A stretch of DNA of 9,994 nucleotides from an uncultured bacterium (GCA_934871445.1 CAKXBD010000076.1:1-9994); one strand, 5' to 3'. Numbered from the stretch's first letter, positions 1 to 7,775 are shown. The notes: generated by a model not told the origin, from the sequence alone. Made by a program: numbers and translations.

Positions 1-456
1 TGTAAGCTCCGGATTTTCCTCCGCATATCCGACGAGTGCTGAAAGCTGCTGATCCGTCGATACGTAAAAATTGGAAATCACTTTACCGTCCGGCTCTGAT
101 AATGCGAGTTCGAGCGGTTCTATCACTTTTTCCGAAGCGTCCACGACATTAAGGTTTTCATCAATATAGTATAAAGCGTTCGTCGCTGCCAATTCGTCGT
201 TATCCGCAGAGACATAATACAGATTGCGTGCGTCCGTCATTTCAGCCGCAACGGCGGGTGCGGAACGAAGGCGTAAAGAGGAGTAGTTCACTGTATCGGA
301 AAAATTGTATTTTTCCGCAATAACCTTTACCCTGTTGTTTTCTATTTGAGTTGTACCCATAAAAACAAAAGATAGAGAAAGCAAAAACGTCACCGCGAAA
401 ACATGCAAAAAGTTTCTTTTTTCTTTTTTATTAAAATATTCTTTTTTCCACTTCAT
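1..456 (-). CDS. Exported protein of unknown function, N-terminal part (C-terminus beyond the window)
   Basis: I do not recognise this protein. The visible 152 codons start MKWKKEYFNKKEKRN, a strongly basic cytoplasmic leader. A hydrophobic segment follows at about residues 16-34 (FLHVFAVTFLLSLSFVFMG) and acts as a signal peptide or a single membrane anchor. There is no lipobox Cys, so it is not a lipoprotein. The rest is soluble and acidic, with an YYVSADNDE stretch near residue 80, and is presumably outside the cell. The reading frame is still open at base 1. The start is supported by an AAAGGAG ribosome binding site at 464-470, 7 nt upstream of the ATG. The ATG overlaps the TGA of the GH36 gene in the sequence ATGA, which suggests translational coupling and a shared role in glycan use. 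It could be another surface glycan hydrolase or binding protein, but nothing in the visible part shows an enzyme domain. Confidence 0.8.
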   Translation of the reverse strand, partial: MKWKKEYFNKKEKRNFLHVFAVTFLLSLSFVFMGTTQIENNRVKVIAEKYNFSDTVNYSSLRLRSAPAVAAEMTDARNLYYVSADNDELAATNALYYIDENLNVVDASEKVIEPLELALSEPDGKVISNFYVSTDQQLSALVGYAEENPELT

Positions 457-2591
457 TTGCGTTCTCCTTTCGTCGAATTTTCCTTTTCAAACAGTATTAT
501 CGCCGCGCAAAGGGGCTTTCCTCCGAAGACGATTTTCACTGTTCCATCCCTTTCGATAATTTCGGCATTTCCGTAAGAGGACACAAAACGATATCCTTCG
601 GAAGGGAATTCTACCGTTCTTTCCCCTTCACTATACGAAAAGGCATAACAGAGCAGTCTATCTCCGTTGGCGCTTTTTCTGGCGAGTCGGACAAGTCCTT
701 TTGGATGCCTCAAAGAAGTAATTTCGTCCGTATCGATAAGCACTGTTTCTCCGTCACGAATAATTTCTTTAATTGTCTGATAATATTCCACGCCTGACCG
801 AACAATAGTAAGAAGCTTTTCCGATGCAGTAAGAATATTTCCGGACAGACAAATTCTACCCAGCATGGCTTTGATCATCGTAAAATACACCTCATCGGGC
901 GTATATTCAGAGAGTATGCTTGCCCAAATTTGCATCGTGCGGGGTTGCATGACCCGATGAAGGTCCGCAGCGACAACTGCCCCGTCAAAATTTTCGTGTG
1001 CATCGGAAAAGGAAACCATACTGCCCAAAGTCTGAAACAAAGGCTCATGGCGCATACCGCCCGACGAGCAAATTTCCATGACCAATCCCGGAACTCCGTT
1101 ACGAAGTGCCTTAAAAAATTCCAAAACGCGTTCGATATGTAATCTCAGTCCTTCGCCGGGGCTTTCCGCCCCGTCCGCGCCCATTCCTATATTCTCATTA
1201 TAATCTATTTTGATATATTTAATTTTATTTTCATTGAGCGTATCGATTACCCGACGTTTGAGGTATTCGGTAACTTCCTTTTTTCGGAAATCAAAAAACA
1301 TACGCCCGCCGTGGTCGATTACGAGGCCGTCCTCTTTCAGCAGCAAATCTCTCCTTTTTGAAATTTCCGAAAGTGCAGTAACTCCTTCAAATTCATACCA
1401 CAATCCTCCTGCCTTAAAGCCTTCCCGTTCGAGTTCAGATGAGAACTCTTTCAAACCTTTCGGGAACCTTGTTTTAGAAACTTCCCAATCTCCTAATTGG
1501 CTATCCCAGCTCTCGCAAAACCACCCCGCGTCGACGACGAAATATTCCGCCCCCAACGAACGCGCTGCCTTCATCTGCGGACGCAGATTTTCCATCGTGG
1601 GATTGCCCCAGCTATACAGATATTCATTATAAATAACAGGGAGAGAATTTTCGGATAAAGGAAGGTTATATCTCGTCTCTTGGTATTTTGTAAGCGCCGC
1701 ACACGCTTTCGTCAAATCTCCCTTCACCGCAGTAAAAAAAGCAGAATGGGTACAGAAAACTTCCCCTTTTCCAAGTTTTTTTCGCCAGTGTCCGAAAAGA
1801 TAATCCGCATGTCCGCCCGTCAGAGTAATTCCGCCGTAACGGTGCAGAGCTTCTATTTGCCATGAATCGGGCGCCTCCGTTTGCACCGCCCAAGTGACAG
1901 AGTTCTTTTTGTCCTCCAAAGCCATAAACGGGATATACCCGCGCGCGGGCATAGATCCGACTGCGCCGATTTTATGTATCCGAACGCCGAGCGAGGACCA
2001 AGAGTCCTCAAAATTAAAATGAGAAACCGGAGTGCTTTCCTTTCTTCCTTCTCCGGACCAATTACTTTGCAGGCAATGTAAGACGAGTGTTTCGGGGTCG
2101 TTTTCTTCTTCAAAGGGAGTAAGTGCGGAAATCGCAAATGATGAGGCGAGCTCTATCGTCGTCTCCTCTCCCTCATTTTCTATCTCTGTCCTGAGCTCTG
2201 CCGCTTTGTAGCCTTTTCTTTGCGTAAGAATATGCCGCACCTTCAAGCCGTCGGAATTTTTAAGGATCGTGATTATTTCTCGTTTTGACTCGTCCTCAAA
2301 AACCTGCTGGTTATAAGGAATAAAAGAAAACGCAGTGGAGCTATCGTACAGAGTTGCTCCGGCAGAGAAGTCCCGACGGGGAGAATTTCCCGTACGGGCA
2401 ATTTGTACCATGGGCTCTATTTCGGGATATGGGTGAGCGGAGTTAAAACTCTTATATAGCTTCCTCTCTTTAATATTGTCTGCCGTTCCTTCGGGAACAC
2501 AAGTAAAGGACATTACTCCGTCCCGAATTGTATAGATTGCCGTCATACCCTCAAGAGGATAACAGATGATTTGTCGTTTTTGAAAATCCAT
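453..2591 (-). CDS. GH36 family alpha-galactosidase-like glycoside hydrolase, cytoplasmic
   Basis: This 712-residue protein has the layout and usual length of GH36 enzymes: an N-terminal beta-supersandwich (about 1-310), a catalytic (beta/alpha)8 barrel (about 315-620) and a C-terminal beta domain. Retaining GH36 enzymes remove terminal alpha-linked galactose (or GalNAc) from oligosaccharides. The presumed nucleophile is D463 in KYIKIDYNENIG. The acid/base is probably D530 in VSFSDAHE, after the family CSSGG motif at 508-512. Other barrel motifs are VVDAGWF (352-358), GDWE (367-370) and GLWYEFEGV (396-404). Two positions differ from the best-known members: DAGW instead of DDGW, and KIDYN instead of KWDMN, so the exact sugar is uncertain. 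There is no signal peptide, so it should act on imported oligosaccharides. It lies 57 bp after the third beta-helix lipoprotein gene. The start at 2591 lacks a good Shine-Dalgarno because of a 19-bp tandem duplication (see separate entries). Family call is firm; substrate is not. Confidence 0.88.
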   Translation of the reverse strand: MDFQKRQIICYPLEGMTAIYTIRDGVMSFTCVPEGTADNIKERKLYKSFNSAHPYPEIEPMVQIARTGNSPRRDFSAGATLYDSSTAFSFIPYNQQVFEDESKREIITILKNSDGLKVRHILTQRKGYKAAELRTEIENEGEETTIELASSFAISALTPFEEENDPETLVLHCLQSNWSGEGRKESTPVSHFNFEDSWSSLGVRIHKIGAVGSMPARGYIPFMALEDKKNSVTWAVQTEAPDSWQIEALHRYGGITLTGGHADYLFGHWRKKLGKGEVFCTHSAFFTAVKGDLTKACAALTKYQETRYNLPLSENSLPVIYNEYLYSWGNPTMENLRPQMKAARSLGAEYFVVDAGWFCESWDSQLGDWEVSKTRFPKGLKEFSSELEREGFKAGGLWYEFEGVTALSEISKRRDLLLKEDGLVIDHGGRMFFDFRKKEVTEYLKRRVIDTLNENKIKYIKIDYNENIGMGADGAESPGEGLRLHIERVLEFFKALRNGVPGLVMEICSSGGMRHEPLFQTLGSMVSFSDAHENFDGAVVAADLHRVMQPRTMQIWASILSEYTPDEVYFTMIKAMLGRICLSGNILTASEKLLTIVRSGVEYYQTIKEIIRDGETVLIDTDEITSLRHPKGLVRLARKSANGDRLLCYAFSYSEGERTVEFPSEGYRFVSSYGNAEIIERDGTVKIVFGGKPLCAAIILFEKENSTKGERK

Positions 2592-2610
2592 AAATATTCT
2601 GCAAATCCAT
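2551..2610 (-). other. Out-of-frame 19-codon upstream ORF overlapping the GH36 start
   Basis: An ATG at 2608-2610, the duplicate of the GH36 start codon, opens a frame of 19 codons (MDLQNIYGFSKTTNHLLSS) that ends at TGA 2551-2553, inside the GH36 gene in another frame. The only Shine-Dalgarno-like sequence nearby, AAAGG at 2621-2625, is 10 nt from this ATG but 29 nt from the GH36 ATG. Ribosomes may therefore prefer the short frame and lower GH36 synthesis. The sequence is seen directly; a regulatory effect is inference, and it may simply be a slippage product. Confidence 0.4.
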
Positions 2611-2621
2611 AAATATTCTGC
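2584..2621. repeat. Perfect 19-bp tandem direct repeat covering the GH36 start codon
   Basis: Two identical adjacent 19-bp units lie at 2584-2602 and 2603-2621. On the plus strand each reads AAATCCATAAATATTCTGC. Each unit contains one ATG on the minus strand. Because 19 is not a multiple of 3, the two ATGs are in different frames. Removing one unit would bring AAAGG to 10 nt from the true GH36 start, so the single-copy form looks like the ancestral arrangement. Confidence 0.9.
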
Positions 2622-2625
2622 CTTT
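2621..2625 (-). promoter_or_regulatory. Displaced ribosome binding site of the GH36 gene
   Basis: AAAGG is the only Shine-Dalgarno-like sequence in the 57-bp gap before the GH36 gene. It stands 10 nt before the out-of-frame ATG at 2610 and 29 nt before the GH36 ATG at 2591. The region just before the GH36 ATG (TTTGCAGAATATTT) has no purine-rich binding site. Confidence 0.45.
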
Positions 2626-2648
2626 AATGCCCAATTTTTCGTAAGATA

Positions 2649-4307
2649 CTATCCTTTTTTGGAAAGTGTATTGATTCTTATATACTTTTCCTCAGTCCAG
2701 CCCGATGTTCCGATAATAAATTTCAGCATATAGTCGTCGCCGCGGTTTTCTTCCGTCAGCGTCTCTCCGTTTTTAGAGACATTGTCGAGATAAAACGTCC
2801 CGAATCTCGCCCCCGGATTTTGTAAATCCACTTCTGCCAGCCGAAGTAAATATCCCGTAGCATAAGTACAATGCACATTCTTAATATAGACTTCGTCAAT
2901 AAGTTTTCCTTGCTGTTTAAGCTCACAATTTATCACGGCAGGAGAATAACATCGATAAATTTCAATATTTTCAAAGCGGATATTTTCCACCTTGTTGAAA
3001 TGATCCCCGAGCTGTATCGCCAATGCACCGATTCTCTCGTCCCAATCCGACTGTGCAAATCCTACCGAACAATCGGTAAAGGTGACATTTTTCACATCGT
3101 GATTCGTCTCCCAGACGACACCATACCCCAAGCCTTTATCCGTCCAGCAATCGTTATCGCGGAAAGTAACATTATCCGTATATCCCCGCGCCGAAGTCGA
3201 TTTCGTCTCCATCGCATCGTCGCCCGTGCGTACAAAACATGCGGTGACCTCGGAATCTCGACAATCCGAAAGCATAATTCCGTCCGAATATGTCCGATAC
3301 CCGAATAACATACATCGAGATACCGCAACATTCTCACAGTCCGTAAAACACAGAGTCCAAGTATTAGAATTAATCGAAATTACTCCGTCCACTTTGATAT
3401 TTTTCGTTCCTTGAAAATCAAAGGCACCTTTCTTTTTGGCATCTCCTCCCATACAGGCAGAAAAATCCACTACTCCGCGCCCGCAAAGCTTCACATTCTC
3501 GCTACCCGCCAAAGTACGAAAGACCGGAGAATATTCCCCGTCTCCGTCAGGATAAACTTCAAGATAAGCTCCCGCCTCCAAATATACCTCGGCGTTCGAA
3601 GGAATACTCACCGAATCTATGAAGTGCCGTCCCTTTTCAAAATAGTATACCGTATTTTCCGTCTCAAAAGTCGTTTCTGCCATGGTATGTTTTTTCGCTT
3701 CCAGACGCTGAATTTCCCAGCCTTCGGGGACAGAGAATTCCTCATATTCCGCGAGATACAGTGTCAAGGCCTCATCGCCTTTTTTGTTAAAAGAAAAAGT
3801 AAAGCTACCAAAATCGGAAAGGCGAGCAGTCACTTCCTTTTCCGAAATCTCTGCCTCCACTCCCCGCTTTTGTGGCAATACGGTTACAGAGGGCTCCCAT
3901 TCAGAAAAAGCAGAGGATTGTTCTTTCGCTGTAAGCTTGACCTCCACTTCAAAATTTTTACTTTCATCCATCTTTTTTATGTCCGCCCAAGCAAAGGAAT
4001 GAACGCTCTTTGCGCATCTCGTCGAATACACTGGCACCTCTTCACCGCCAATAGTCAAAGTATAATAGGGACTTATGACCATACCATTCTTCAATGGTCC
4101 GTCGTGACTCGCCATTCCGTCCGATACCTCAGACGCATAACGGCCGACATCTTTGATCTCCGAGGCGTCGAACCATAATCCCGAAATTTCACAGTTAACT
4201 CTTTCTGCCGCCTCAGAAAAGGACGTATTCTCCCCCTCCTTACACGCGGCGGGAAAAAGCATAATTCCGGCCAAAATAAATGCCCAAAACGCTTTTATTC
4301 TTTTCAT
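2649..4307 (-). CDS. Surface lipoprotein with GH28-like beta-helix, paralogue 3 of 3
   Basis: A predicted exported glycan hydrolase of 552 residues, tethered to the outer face of the cell membrane. The signal peptide is residues 1-21; the lipobox is PAAC with Cys22, and Pro at -3 is unusual. Residues about 60-195 form an N-terminal beta-sandwich-like domain (YYTLTIGGEEVPVYSTR, then VTVLP and FGSFTFSF). Residues about 215-545 form a right-handed parallel beta-helix opened by YYFEKGRHFI and SIPSNAEVYLEAGAYLEV. Three Asp residues, D342 in YSDGIM and D363-D364 in RTGDDAM, are spaced 21 and 22 residues apart, exactly as the catalytic D180/D201/D202 of fungal polygalacturonase (GH28). The GH28 GHG and RIK motifs are absent (GLGYG and ALAIQLG take their places), so a pectin substrate is doubtful. 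GH49-type or an undescribed family are alternatives. It starts 12 bp after paralogue 2, with a TAAGGA site overlapping the upstream stop codon. Confidence 0.8.
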   Translation of the reverse strand: MKRIKAFWAFILAGIMLFPAACKEGENTSFSEAAERVNCEISGLWFDASEIKDVGRYASEVSDGMASHDGPLKNGMVISPYYTLTIGGEEVPVYSTRCAKSVHSFAWADIKKMDESKNFEVEVKLTAKEQSSAFSEWEPSVTVLPQKRGVEAEISEKEVTARLSDFGSFTFSFNKKGDEALTLYLAEYEEFSVPEGWEIQRLEAKKHTMAETTFETENTVYYFEKGRHFIDSVSIPSNAEVYLEAGAYLEVYPDGDGEYSPVFRTLAGSENVKLCGRGVVDFSACMGGDAKKKGAFDFQGTKNIKVDGVISINSNTWTLCFTDCENVAVSRCMLFGYRTYSDGIMLSDCRDSEVTACFVRTGDDAMETKSTSARGYTDNVTFRDNDCWTDKGLGYGVVWETNHDVKNVTFTDCSVGFAQSDWDERIGALAIQLGDHFNKVENIRFENIEIYRCYSPAVINCELKQQGKLIDEVYIKNVHCTYATGYLLRLAEVDLQNPGARFGTFYLDNVSKNGETLTEENRGDDYMLKFIIGTSGWTEEKYIRINTLSKKG

Positions 4308-4316
4308 GAAAAATTT

Positions 4317-4322
4317 TCCTTA
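4317..4322 (-). promoter_or_regulatory. Ribosome binding site overlapping the upstream stop codon
   Basis: TAAGGA contains both the TAA stop (4320-4322) of paralogue 2 and the AGGA binding site of paralogue 3, 9 nt before its ATG. This arrangement suggests translation of paralogue 3 depends partly on ribosomes finishing paralogue 2. Confidence 0.55.
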
Positions 4323-6038
4323 CTCGTCTGAGAGCTGATTGATTTTTATGCTGGACTCGCTGAATCGAGCTCCATCGTCGAGGGCAATATTAGTATATTC
4401 CTTGTAATTATCCTCTGTAATCTGTGTTCCGGCATAAGTAATATTATCGAGATAAAGTGCCCCTATCGTACTGTTCTGCCAAGTTGCCCCTTCTAAAAGC
4501 CGAATAACTACACTCAGACAATATACGGGGAGATTCGTCTGCTCGACGTATTTTGCCGAGATATTTTCAAAATAGATATCTTTAATTTTTCCTCCCTCTG
4601 AAGCATTATTCGCGCGATTGAATATACTCAAAAGGGAACAGGAGGTTTTATATACCTCTATGTTTTCAAAATGCACGTCCTCCCAAGTGGAAGCTTTGAC
4701 CGACCCCATCTGAATGACACAGCAGCCGAGATGCTCGCTCCAAGAAGCCTGTGCAAAGCCCACAGAATTATTTCTAAAAACGACGTTTTTCACATCGTGT
4801 TTTGATTCATAGATGCAACCGTAGGCGATTCCTTTATCTGTCCAAACGCAGTTATTTTCAAAAAGAACTCCCTCTGTATAGCAATCGGGGTCATTGGAAT
4901 CAGTAAACGCCTTTACTTCCATTGCATCGTCGCCGGTACGAACGAAACATTCTCGCGCCGTACTGTCCTTGCAGTCGGAAAACATAATTCCGTCCGAATA
5001 TGTCCGGTAAGAAAAGAACATACAGCGGGAGACATTTATGTTTTTAGAATTATTGAAGCACATGGTCCAATTATGGGAATTGACGGAAATCAATCCTTCT
5101 ATGTCCATACCATTCACCTGAGTGAAACTGTAAGCCCCCTTTGTCTTTGCGTCTCCCCCCATGCAAGCGGAAAAATCTACGAGTACACGGCCCGCTATTT
5201 TTATATTTTCGGAACCATTGGCAGAAATTGCTGCAACGTAGTCGTCCGTCCCTTCTTCATAAATACGCAGAGAAGTTCCCCGTTCAAAATAGAGAATACT
5301 GTTAGAGGGTAAAGAAATCCCAGAAATATCATAGGCTCCGCTCTTGAAATAATAGAGCGTATTTTCATCGATAAAAGTCGTTTCGGCTTGAGTATATTCT
5401 CCCGCCTCAAATGTCCGTGTTGTCCACCCCTCTGGTGCGGATATTTCTGAATACGGAGCCACATATAACGTCAACGCCCGATCCGCTTCCTCGTCAAAAG
5501 TAAAGGAAAAGCTTCCATATTCCGCGATTATCGCCGAGACAGTATCACCGTTTAGCGTCGCCTTTACTCCCAATTTTTCGGGCAGAACCGTAACGGATTC
5601 TTTTTCTCCCGAGAGCAGCCTTACCTGTACGTCGAGCGCAAGGGGGCCGTCCGTCTCTATATCTATCCACGCAAAGGAGTGAACGTTATAACCGCACCGA
5701 GCGGAATAGACAGGAACTTCTTTTCCGTTGACAGTCAGACTGTGATATACTCCTTCGACAAATCCATAATCTAAGGGATCGTCGTGACTGGCACCGTTCG
5801 GCTGTTTCGTTTCATTATAAAAGGTTTCCATATCCGCCTGCGCATTTACCTCCGAGTAGGAAACGGGATAAATTTCGCAAAAGGTAGCAATCTCCGAAGA
5901 ACTGTCAGGGGAGGACGACGCTCCGCCTGTCGAGGAGGAAACGGACGGCGAACTATTCGTCCCGCCACCGCCGCAGGCGGAACCAAGGAGCAAACATATT
6001 GCTGTAAGTGCCGAGAATACTGCTGTTAGCTTTTTCAT
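4320..6038 (-). CDS. Surface lipoprotein with GH28-like beta-helix, paralogue 2 of 3
   Basis: At 572 residues this is the longest of the trio. A signal peptide (1-21) ends in GSAC with Cys22. A flexible Gly/Ser tether at about residues 23-49 would hold the enzyme away from the membrane; the other two lack such a long tether. The N-terminal beta-sandwich-like domain covers about 60-200 (VPVYSARC, HSFAWIDI, VTVLPEKLGV, YGSFSFTF). The beta-helix covers about 215-565, entered by LYYFKSGAYD and SLPSNSILYFERG. The catalytic set is D349 (YSDGIM) and D370-D371 (RTGDDAMEVK). At the GHG position it reads GIAYGCIYESKHDVKNV, and GCCVIQMG stands near the RIK position. It has a few more residues than paralogue 3 after the catalytic Asp pair (AFTDSNDPDCYTEG). 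It begins 33 bp after paralogue 1, with a weak site, GGAG at 12 nt, so it may be translated less than paralogue 1. Function as an endo-acting glycan hydrolase is inferred. Confidence 0.8.
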   Translation of the reverse strand: MKKLTAVFSALTAICLLLGSACGGGGTNSSPSVSSSTGGASSSPDSSSEIATFCEIYPVSYSEVNAQADMETFYNETKQPNGASHDDPLDYGFVEGVYHSLTVNGKEVPVYSARCGYNVHSFAWIDIETDGPLALDVQVRLLSGEKESVTVLPEKLGVKATLNGDTVSAIIAEYGSFSFTFDEEADRALTLYVAPYSEISAPEGWTTRTFEAGEYTQAETTFIDENTLYYFKSGAYDISGISLPSNSILYFERGTSLRIYEEGTDDYVAAISANGSENIKIAGRVLVDFSACMGGDAKTKGAYSFTQVNGMDIEGLISVNSHNWTMCFNNSKNINVSRCMFFSYRTYSDGIMFSDCKDSTARECFVRTGDDAMEVKAFTDSNDPDCYTEGVLFENNCVWTDKGIAYGCIYESKHDVKNVVFRNNSVGFAQASWSEHLGCCVIQMGSVKASTWEDVHFENIEVYKTSCSLLSIFNRANNASEGGKIKDIYFENISAKYVEQTNLPVYCLSVVIRLLEGATWQNSTIGALYLDNITYAGTQITEDNYKEYTNIALDDGARFSESSIKINQLSDE

Positions 6039-6071
6039 AAATTATTGCTTCTCCACTTTTTTCAACTAATA

Positions 6072-7769
6072 TCAATTCTCTGTAAGCGTATTGATGTGAA
6101 GATATTTCTCCATATCGTAACCGCCTACTACGTTGTCGTAAATATAACCGTCTTCCTTGTAATTTTCCGGTGTCAACAGAATATCGTTCGATATGATGTT
6201 GTCGAGATATAAATCATAGATAAAACAATTTTCGCTGTCATAAGTACGGACATTTAGGAACGCTCCGTAATTCCTGCGCGCGGTGATATTTTTGAAATAG
6301 ATATTTTTGACAATTCCGTAGCCTTCTCCCCGGCCTCCGCTTCCCCCGATATATATGTTCAGCAGTCCGTCATTATGGGACATATAGACTTCAATATTAT
6401 CAAACGTAATATTTTCCATCACCGCGCCTTTTCTGTTCCCCATCTGAATGACGCAGCAGCCGAGATGATTGCTCCATGTACCGAGGGCAAATCCGACCGA
6501 ACAATTTTCAAAACGTACGTTTCGGGTATCGTGATTAGATTCATAAATACAGCCGTAAGCAACCGCCTTATCCGTCCAAGCCGCGTTGTTTCGGAAAAGA
6601 ACGTTATCGGTAAGCCCATTTGCAGTTGTCGATTTCGTTTCAAAAGCGTCGTCACCCGTACGGATGAAACAATCCTCGACGATGGCGTTTTTGCAGTCGG
6701 ACAGCATCACTCCGTCCGCGAATACCCGATAGGCAAAAAACATGCAATCCTTGACCGAAACACCCTCACAGTCGTTCATGCAAAGTGTCCATGTCTGAGA
6801 ATTGATAACCGTGATTCCATGGAATGAAACGTCGTCCACTTCATTGAACGTTAGCCCCTTTTTATTACTGGAATATCCGACGGGAACTTTTCCTCCACAA
6901 CAGGCGGAAAAGTCGAATAATCCCCGCCCTGCGACTTTGACGTTTTTTCCTGTCCCCGCTGTGAGCGCTGCATTAGATCCGCCGCTTTCAGGCGGCATTA
7001 CTTCAATATAGGCACCTTGTTCAAGATACAATATGCTATCCGACGGCAGAGAAATAATGTCCGTCTTATATCTCCCTGCCTTAAAATAATAAACAGTCTC
7101 GCCCTCTTGGAAAGCAGTTCCCGATTTCTTCTCCACTGAGGAATAGTCCCCCGGCTCTATATATTCTATCGCATATTCTCCAAAAAGCTCCTTCGTGTCT
7201 TCTTTTTCTGCCACAAATACGGTAAGCGCTTCGTCCGGTTTTTTATTGAATGCAAACGAGAAGCTCCCGAAATCCCGAATGACGGAAGTTACCTTGTTTT
7301 CCCCAAGCTCTGCGGTCACCCCTGCACTTTCAGGCAACACGACAACACTCGGTTGACGCTCGGAAAGTACCGAACCTGCCTCCAATACCGTCACTTCCGT
7401 ATTTAAGGCAAACTCTTTTGCTTTATCCGTTACCTCCACGTCGATATAAGCGAAGGAATGTATTCCGTTGGCGCTTCTCGTAGCGTATACAGGAACATCT
7501 TCTCCATTGACCGTCAGCGTATAGTAAGGGCTGTAAATTACTCCGTCGGAAACGGGTAGATTCGTTGACACCTCTCCCGCATAATTGGAAATATCTGAAA
7601 TCTTTTCTATTCCTTCATATCTCGTGGGATAAATACGGCAATTTGCTTCTATCGGCGTTACTCCTCCGGAAGATACAGAATCGTTCTCCGTTCCGACTCC
7701 GCATGCACTCCCTCCGAGTACAAATGCAAGACAAATTCCGAGGCATGCCGACTTAAAAAATTTGTTCAT
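6072..7769 (-). CDS. Surface lipoprotein with GH28-like beta-helix, paralogue 1 of 3
   Basis: The first enzyme gene after the transporter, 565 residues. Residues 1-22 are a signal peptide ending in LGGSAC, so Cys23 should carry the lipid. The N-terminal beta-sandwich-like domain (about 75-195) contains YYTLTVNGEDVPVYATR, HSFAYIDVEV and FGSFSFAF. The beta-helix (about 220-560) begins at VYYFKAGRYK and SLPSDSILYLEQGAYIEV. The catalytic set is D352 (FADGVM) and D373-D374 (RTGDDAFETK), with the GH28 21/22-residue spacing. GHG is replaced by AVAYG, and RIK by CVIQMG. It differs from its sisters in having FSACCGGKVPVGYSSNKKG where they have FSACMGGDAK followed by K/T-KGA, a local insertion in the helix turn before the active site. 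It has a strong AGGAGG site (7776-7781) 6 nt before the ATG and lies 49 bp after the second permease gene. Likely exported glycan hydrolase; substrate unknown. Confidence 0.8.
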   Translation of the reverse strand: MNKFFKSACLGICLAFVLGGSACGVGTENDSVSSGGVTPIEANCRIYPTRYEGIEKISDISNYAGEVSTNLPVSDGVIYSPYYTLTVNGEDVPVYATRSANGIHSFAYIDVEVTDKAKEFALNTEVTVLEAGSVLSERQPSVVVLPESAGVTAELGENKVTSVIRDFGSFSFAFNKKPDEALTVFVAEKEDTKELFGEYAIEYIEPGDYSSVEKKSGTAFQEGETVYYFKAGRYKTDIISLPSDSILYLEQGAYIEVMPPESGGSNAALTAGTGKNVKVAGRGLFDFSACCGGKVPVGYSSNKKGLTFNEVDDVSFHGITVINSQTWTLCMNDCEGVSVKDCMFFAYRVFADGVMLSDCKNAIVEDCFIRTGDDAFETKSTTANGLTDNVLFRNNAAWTDKAVAYGCIYESNHDTRNVRFENCSVGFALGTWSNHLGCCVIQMGNRKGAVMENITFDNIEVYMSHNDGLLNIYIGGSGGRGEGYGIVKNIYFKNITARRNYGAFLNVRTYDSENCFIYDLYLDNIISNDILLTPENYKEDGYIYDNVVGGYDMEKYLHINTLTEN

Positions 7770-7775
7770 ACTTTT

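Noticed and set aside
1210..1632. Plus-strand open frame of 140 codons opposite the GH36 gene
   Set aside because: It is antisense to the catalytic barrel region including the nucleophile motif, and its composition is that of a reverse-complemented coding sequence.
3411..4178. Plus-strand open frame of 255 codons opposite beta-helix paralogue 3
   Set aside because: It lies entirely antisense to a well-supported lipoprotein gene, has no signal or domain pattern and no convincing ribosome binding site; it is a shadow frame.
2649..7769. Straight annotation of the beta-helix trio as polygalacturonases
   Set aside because: The Asp geometry fits GH28, but the GHG His and the RIK motif needed for galacturonate recognition are absent in all three, so a pectinase call would overstate the evidence.
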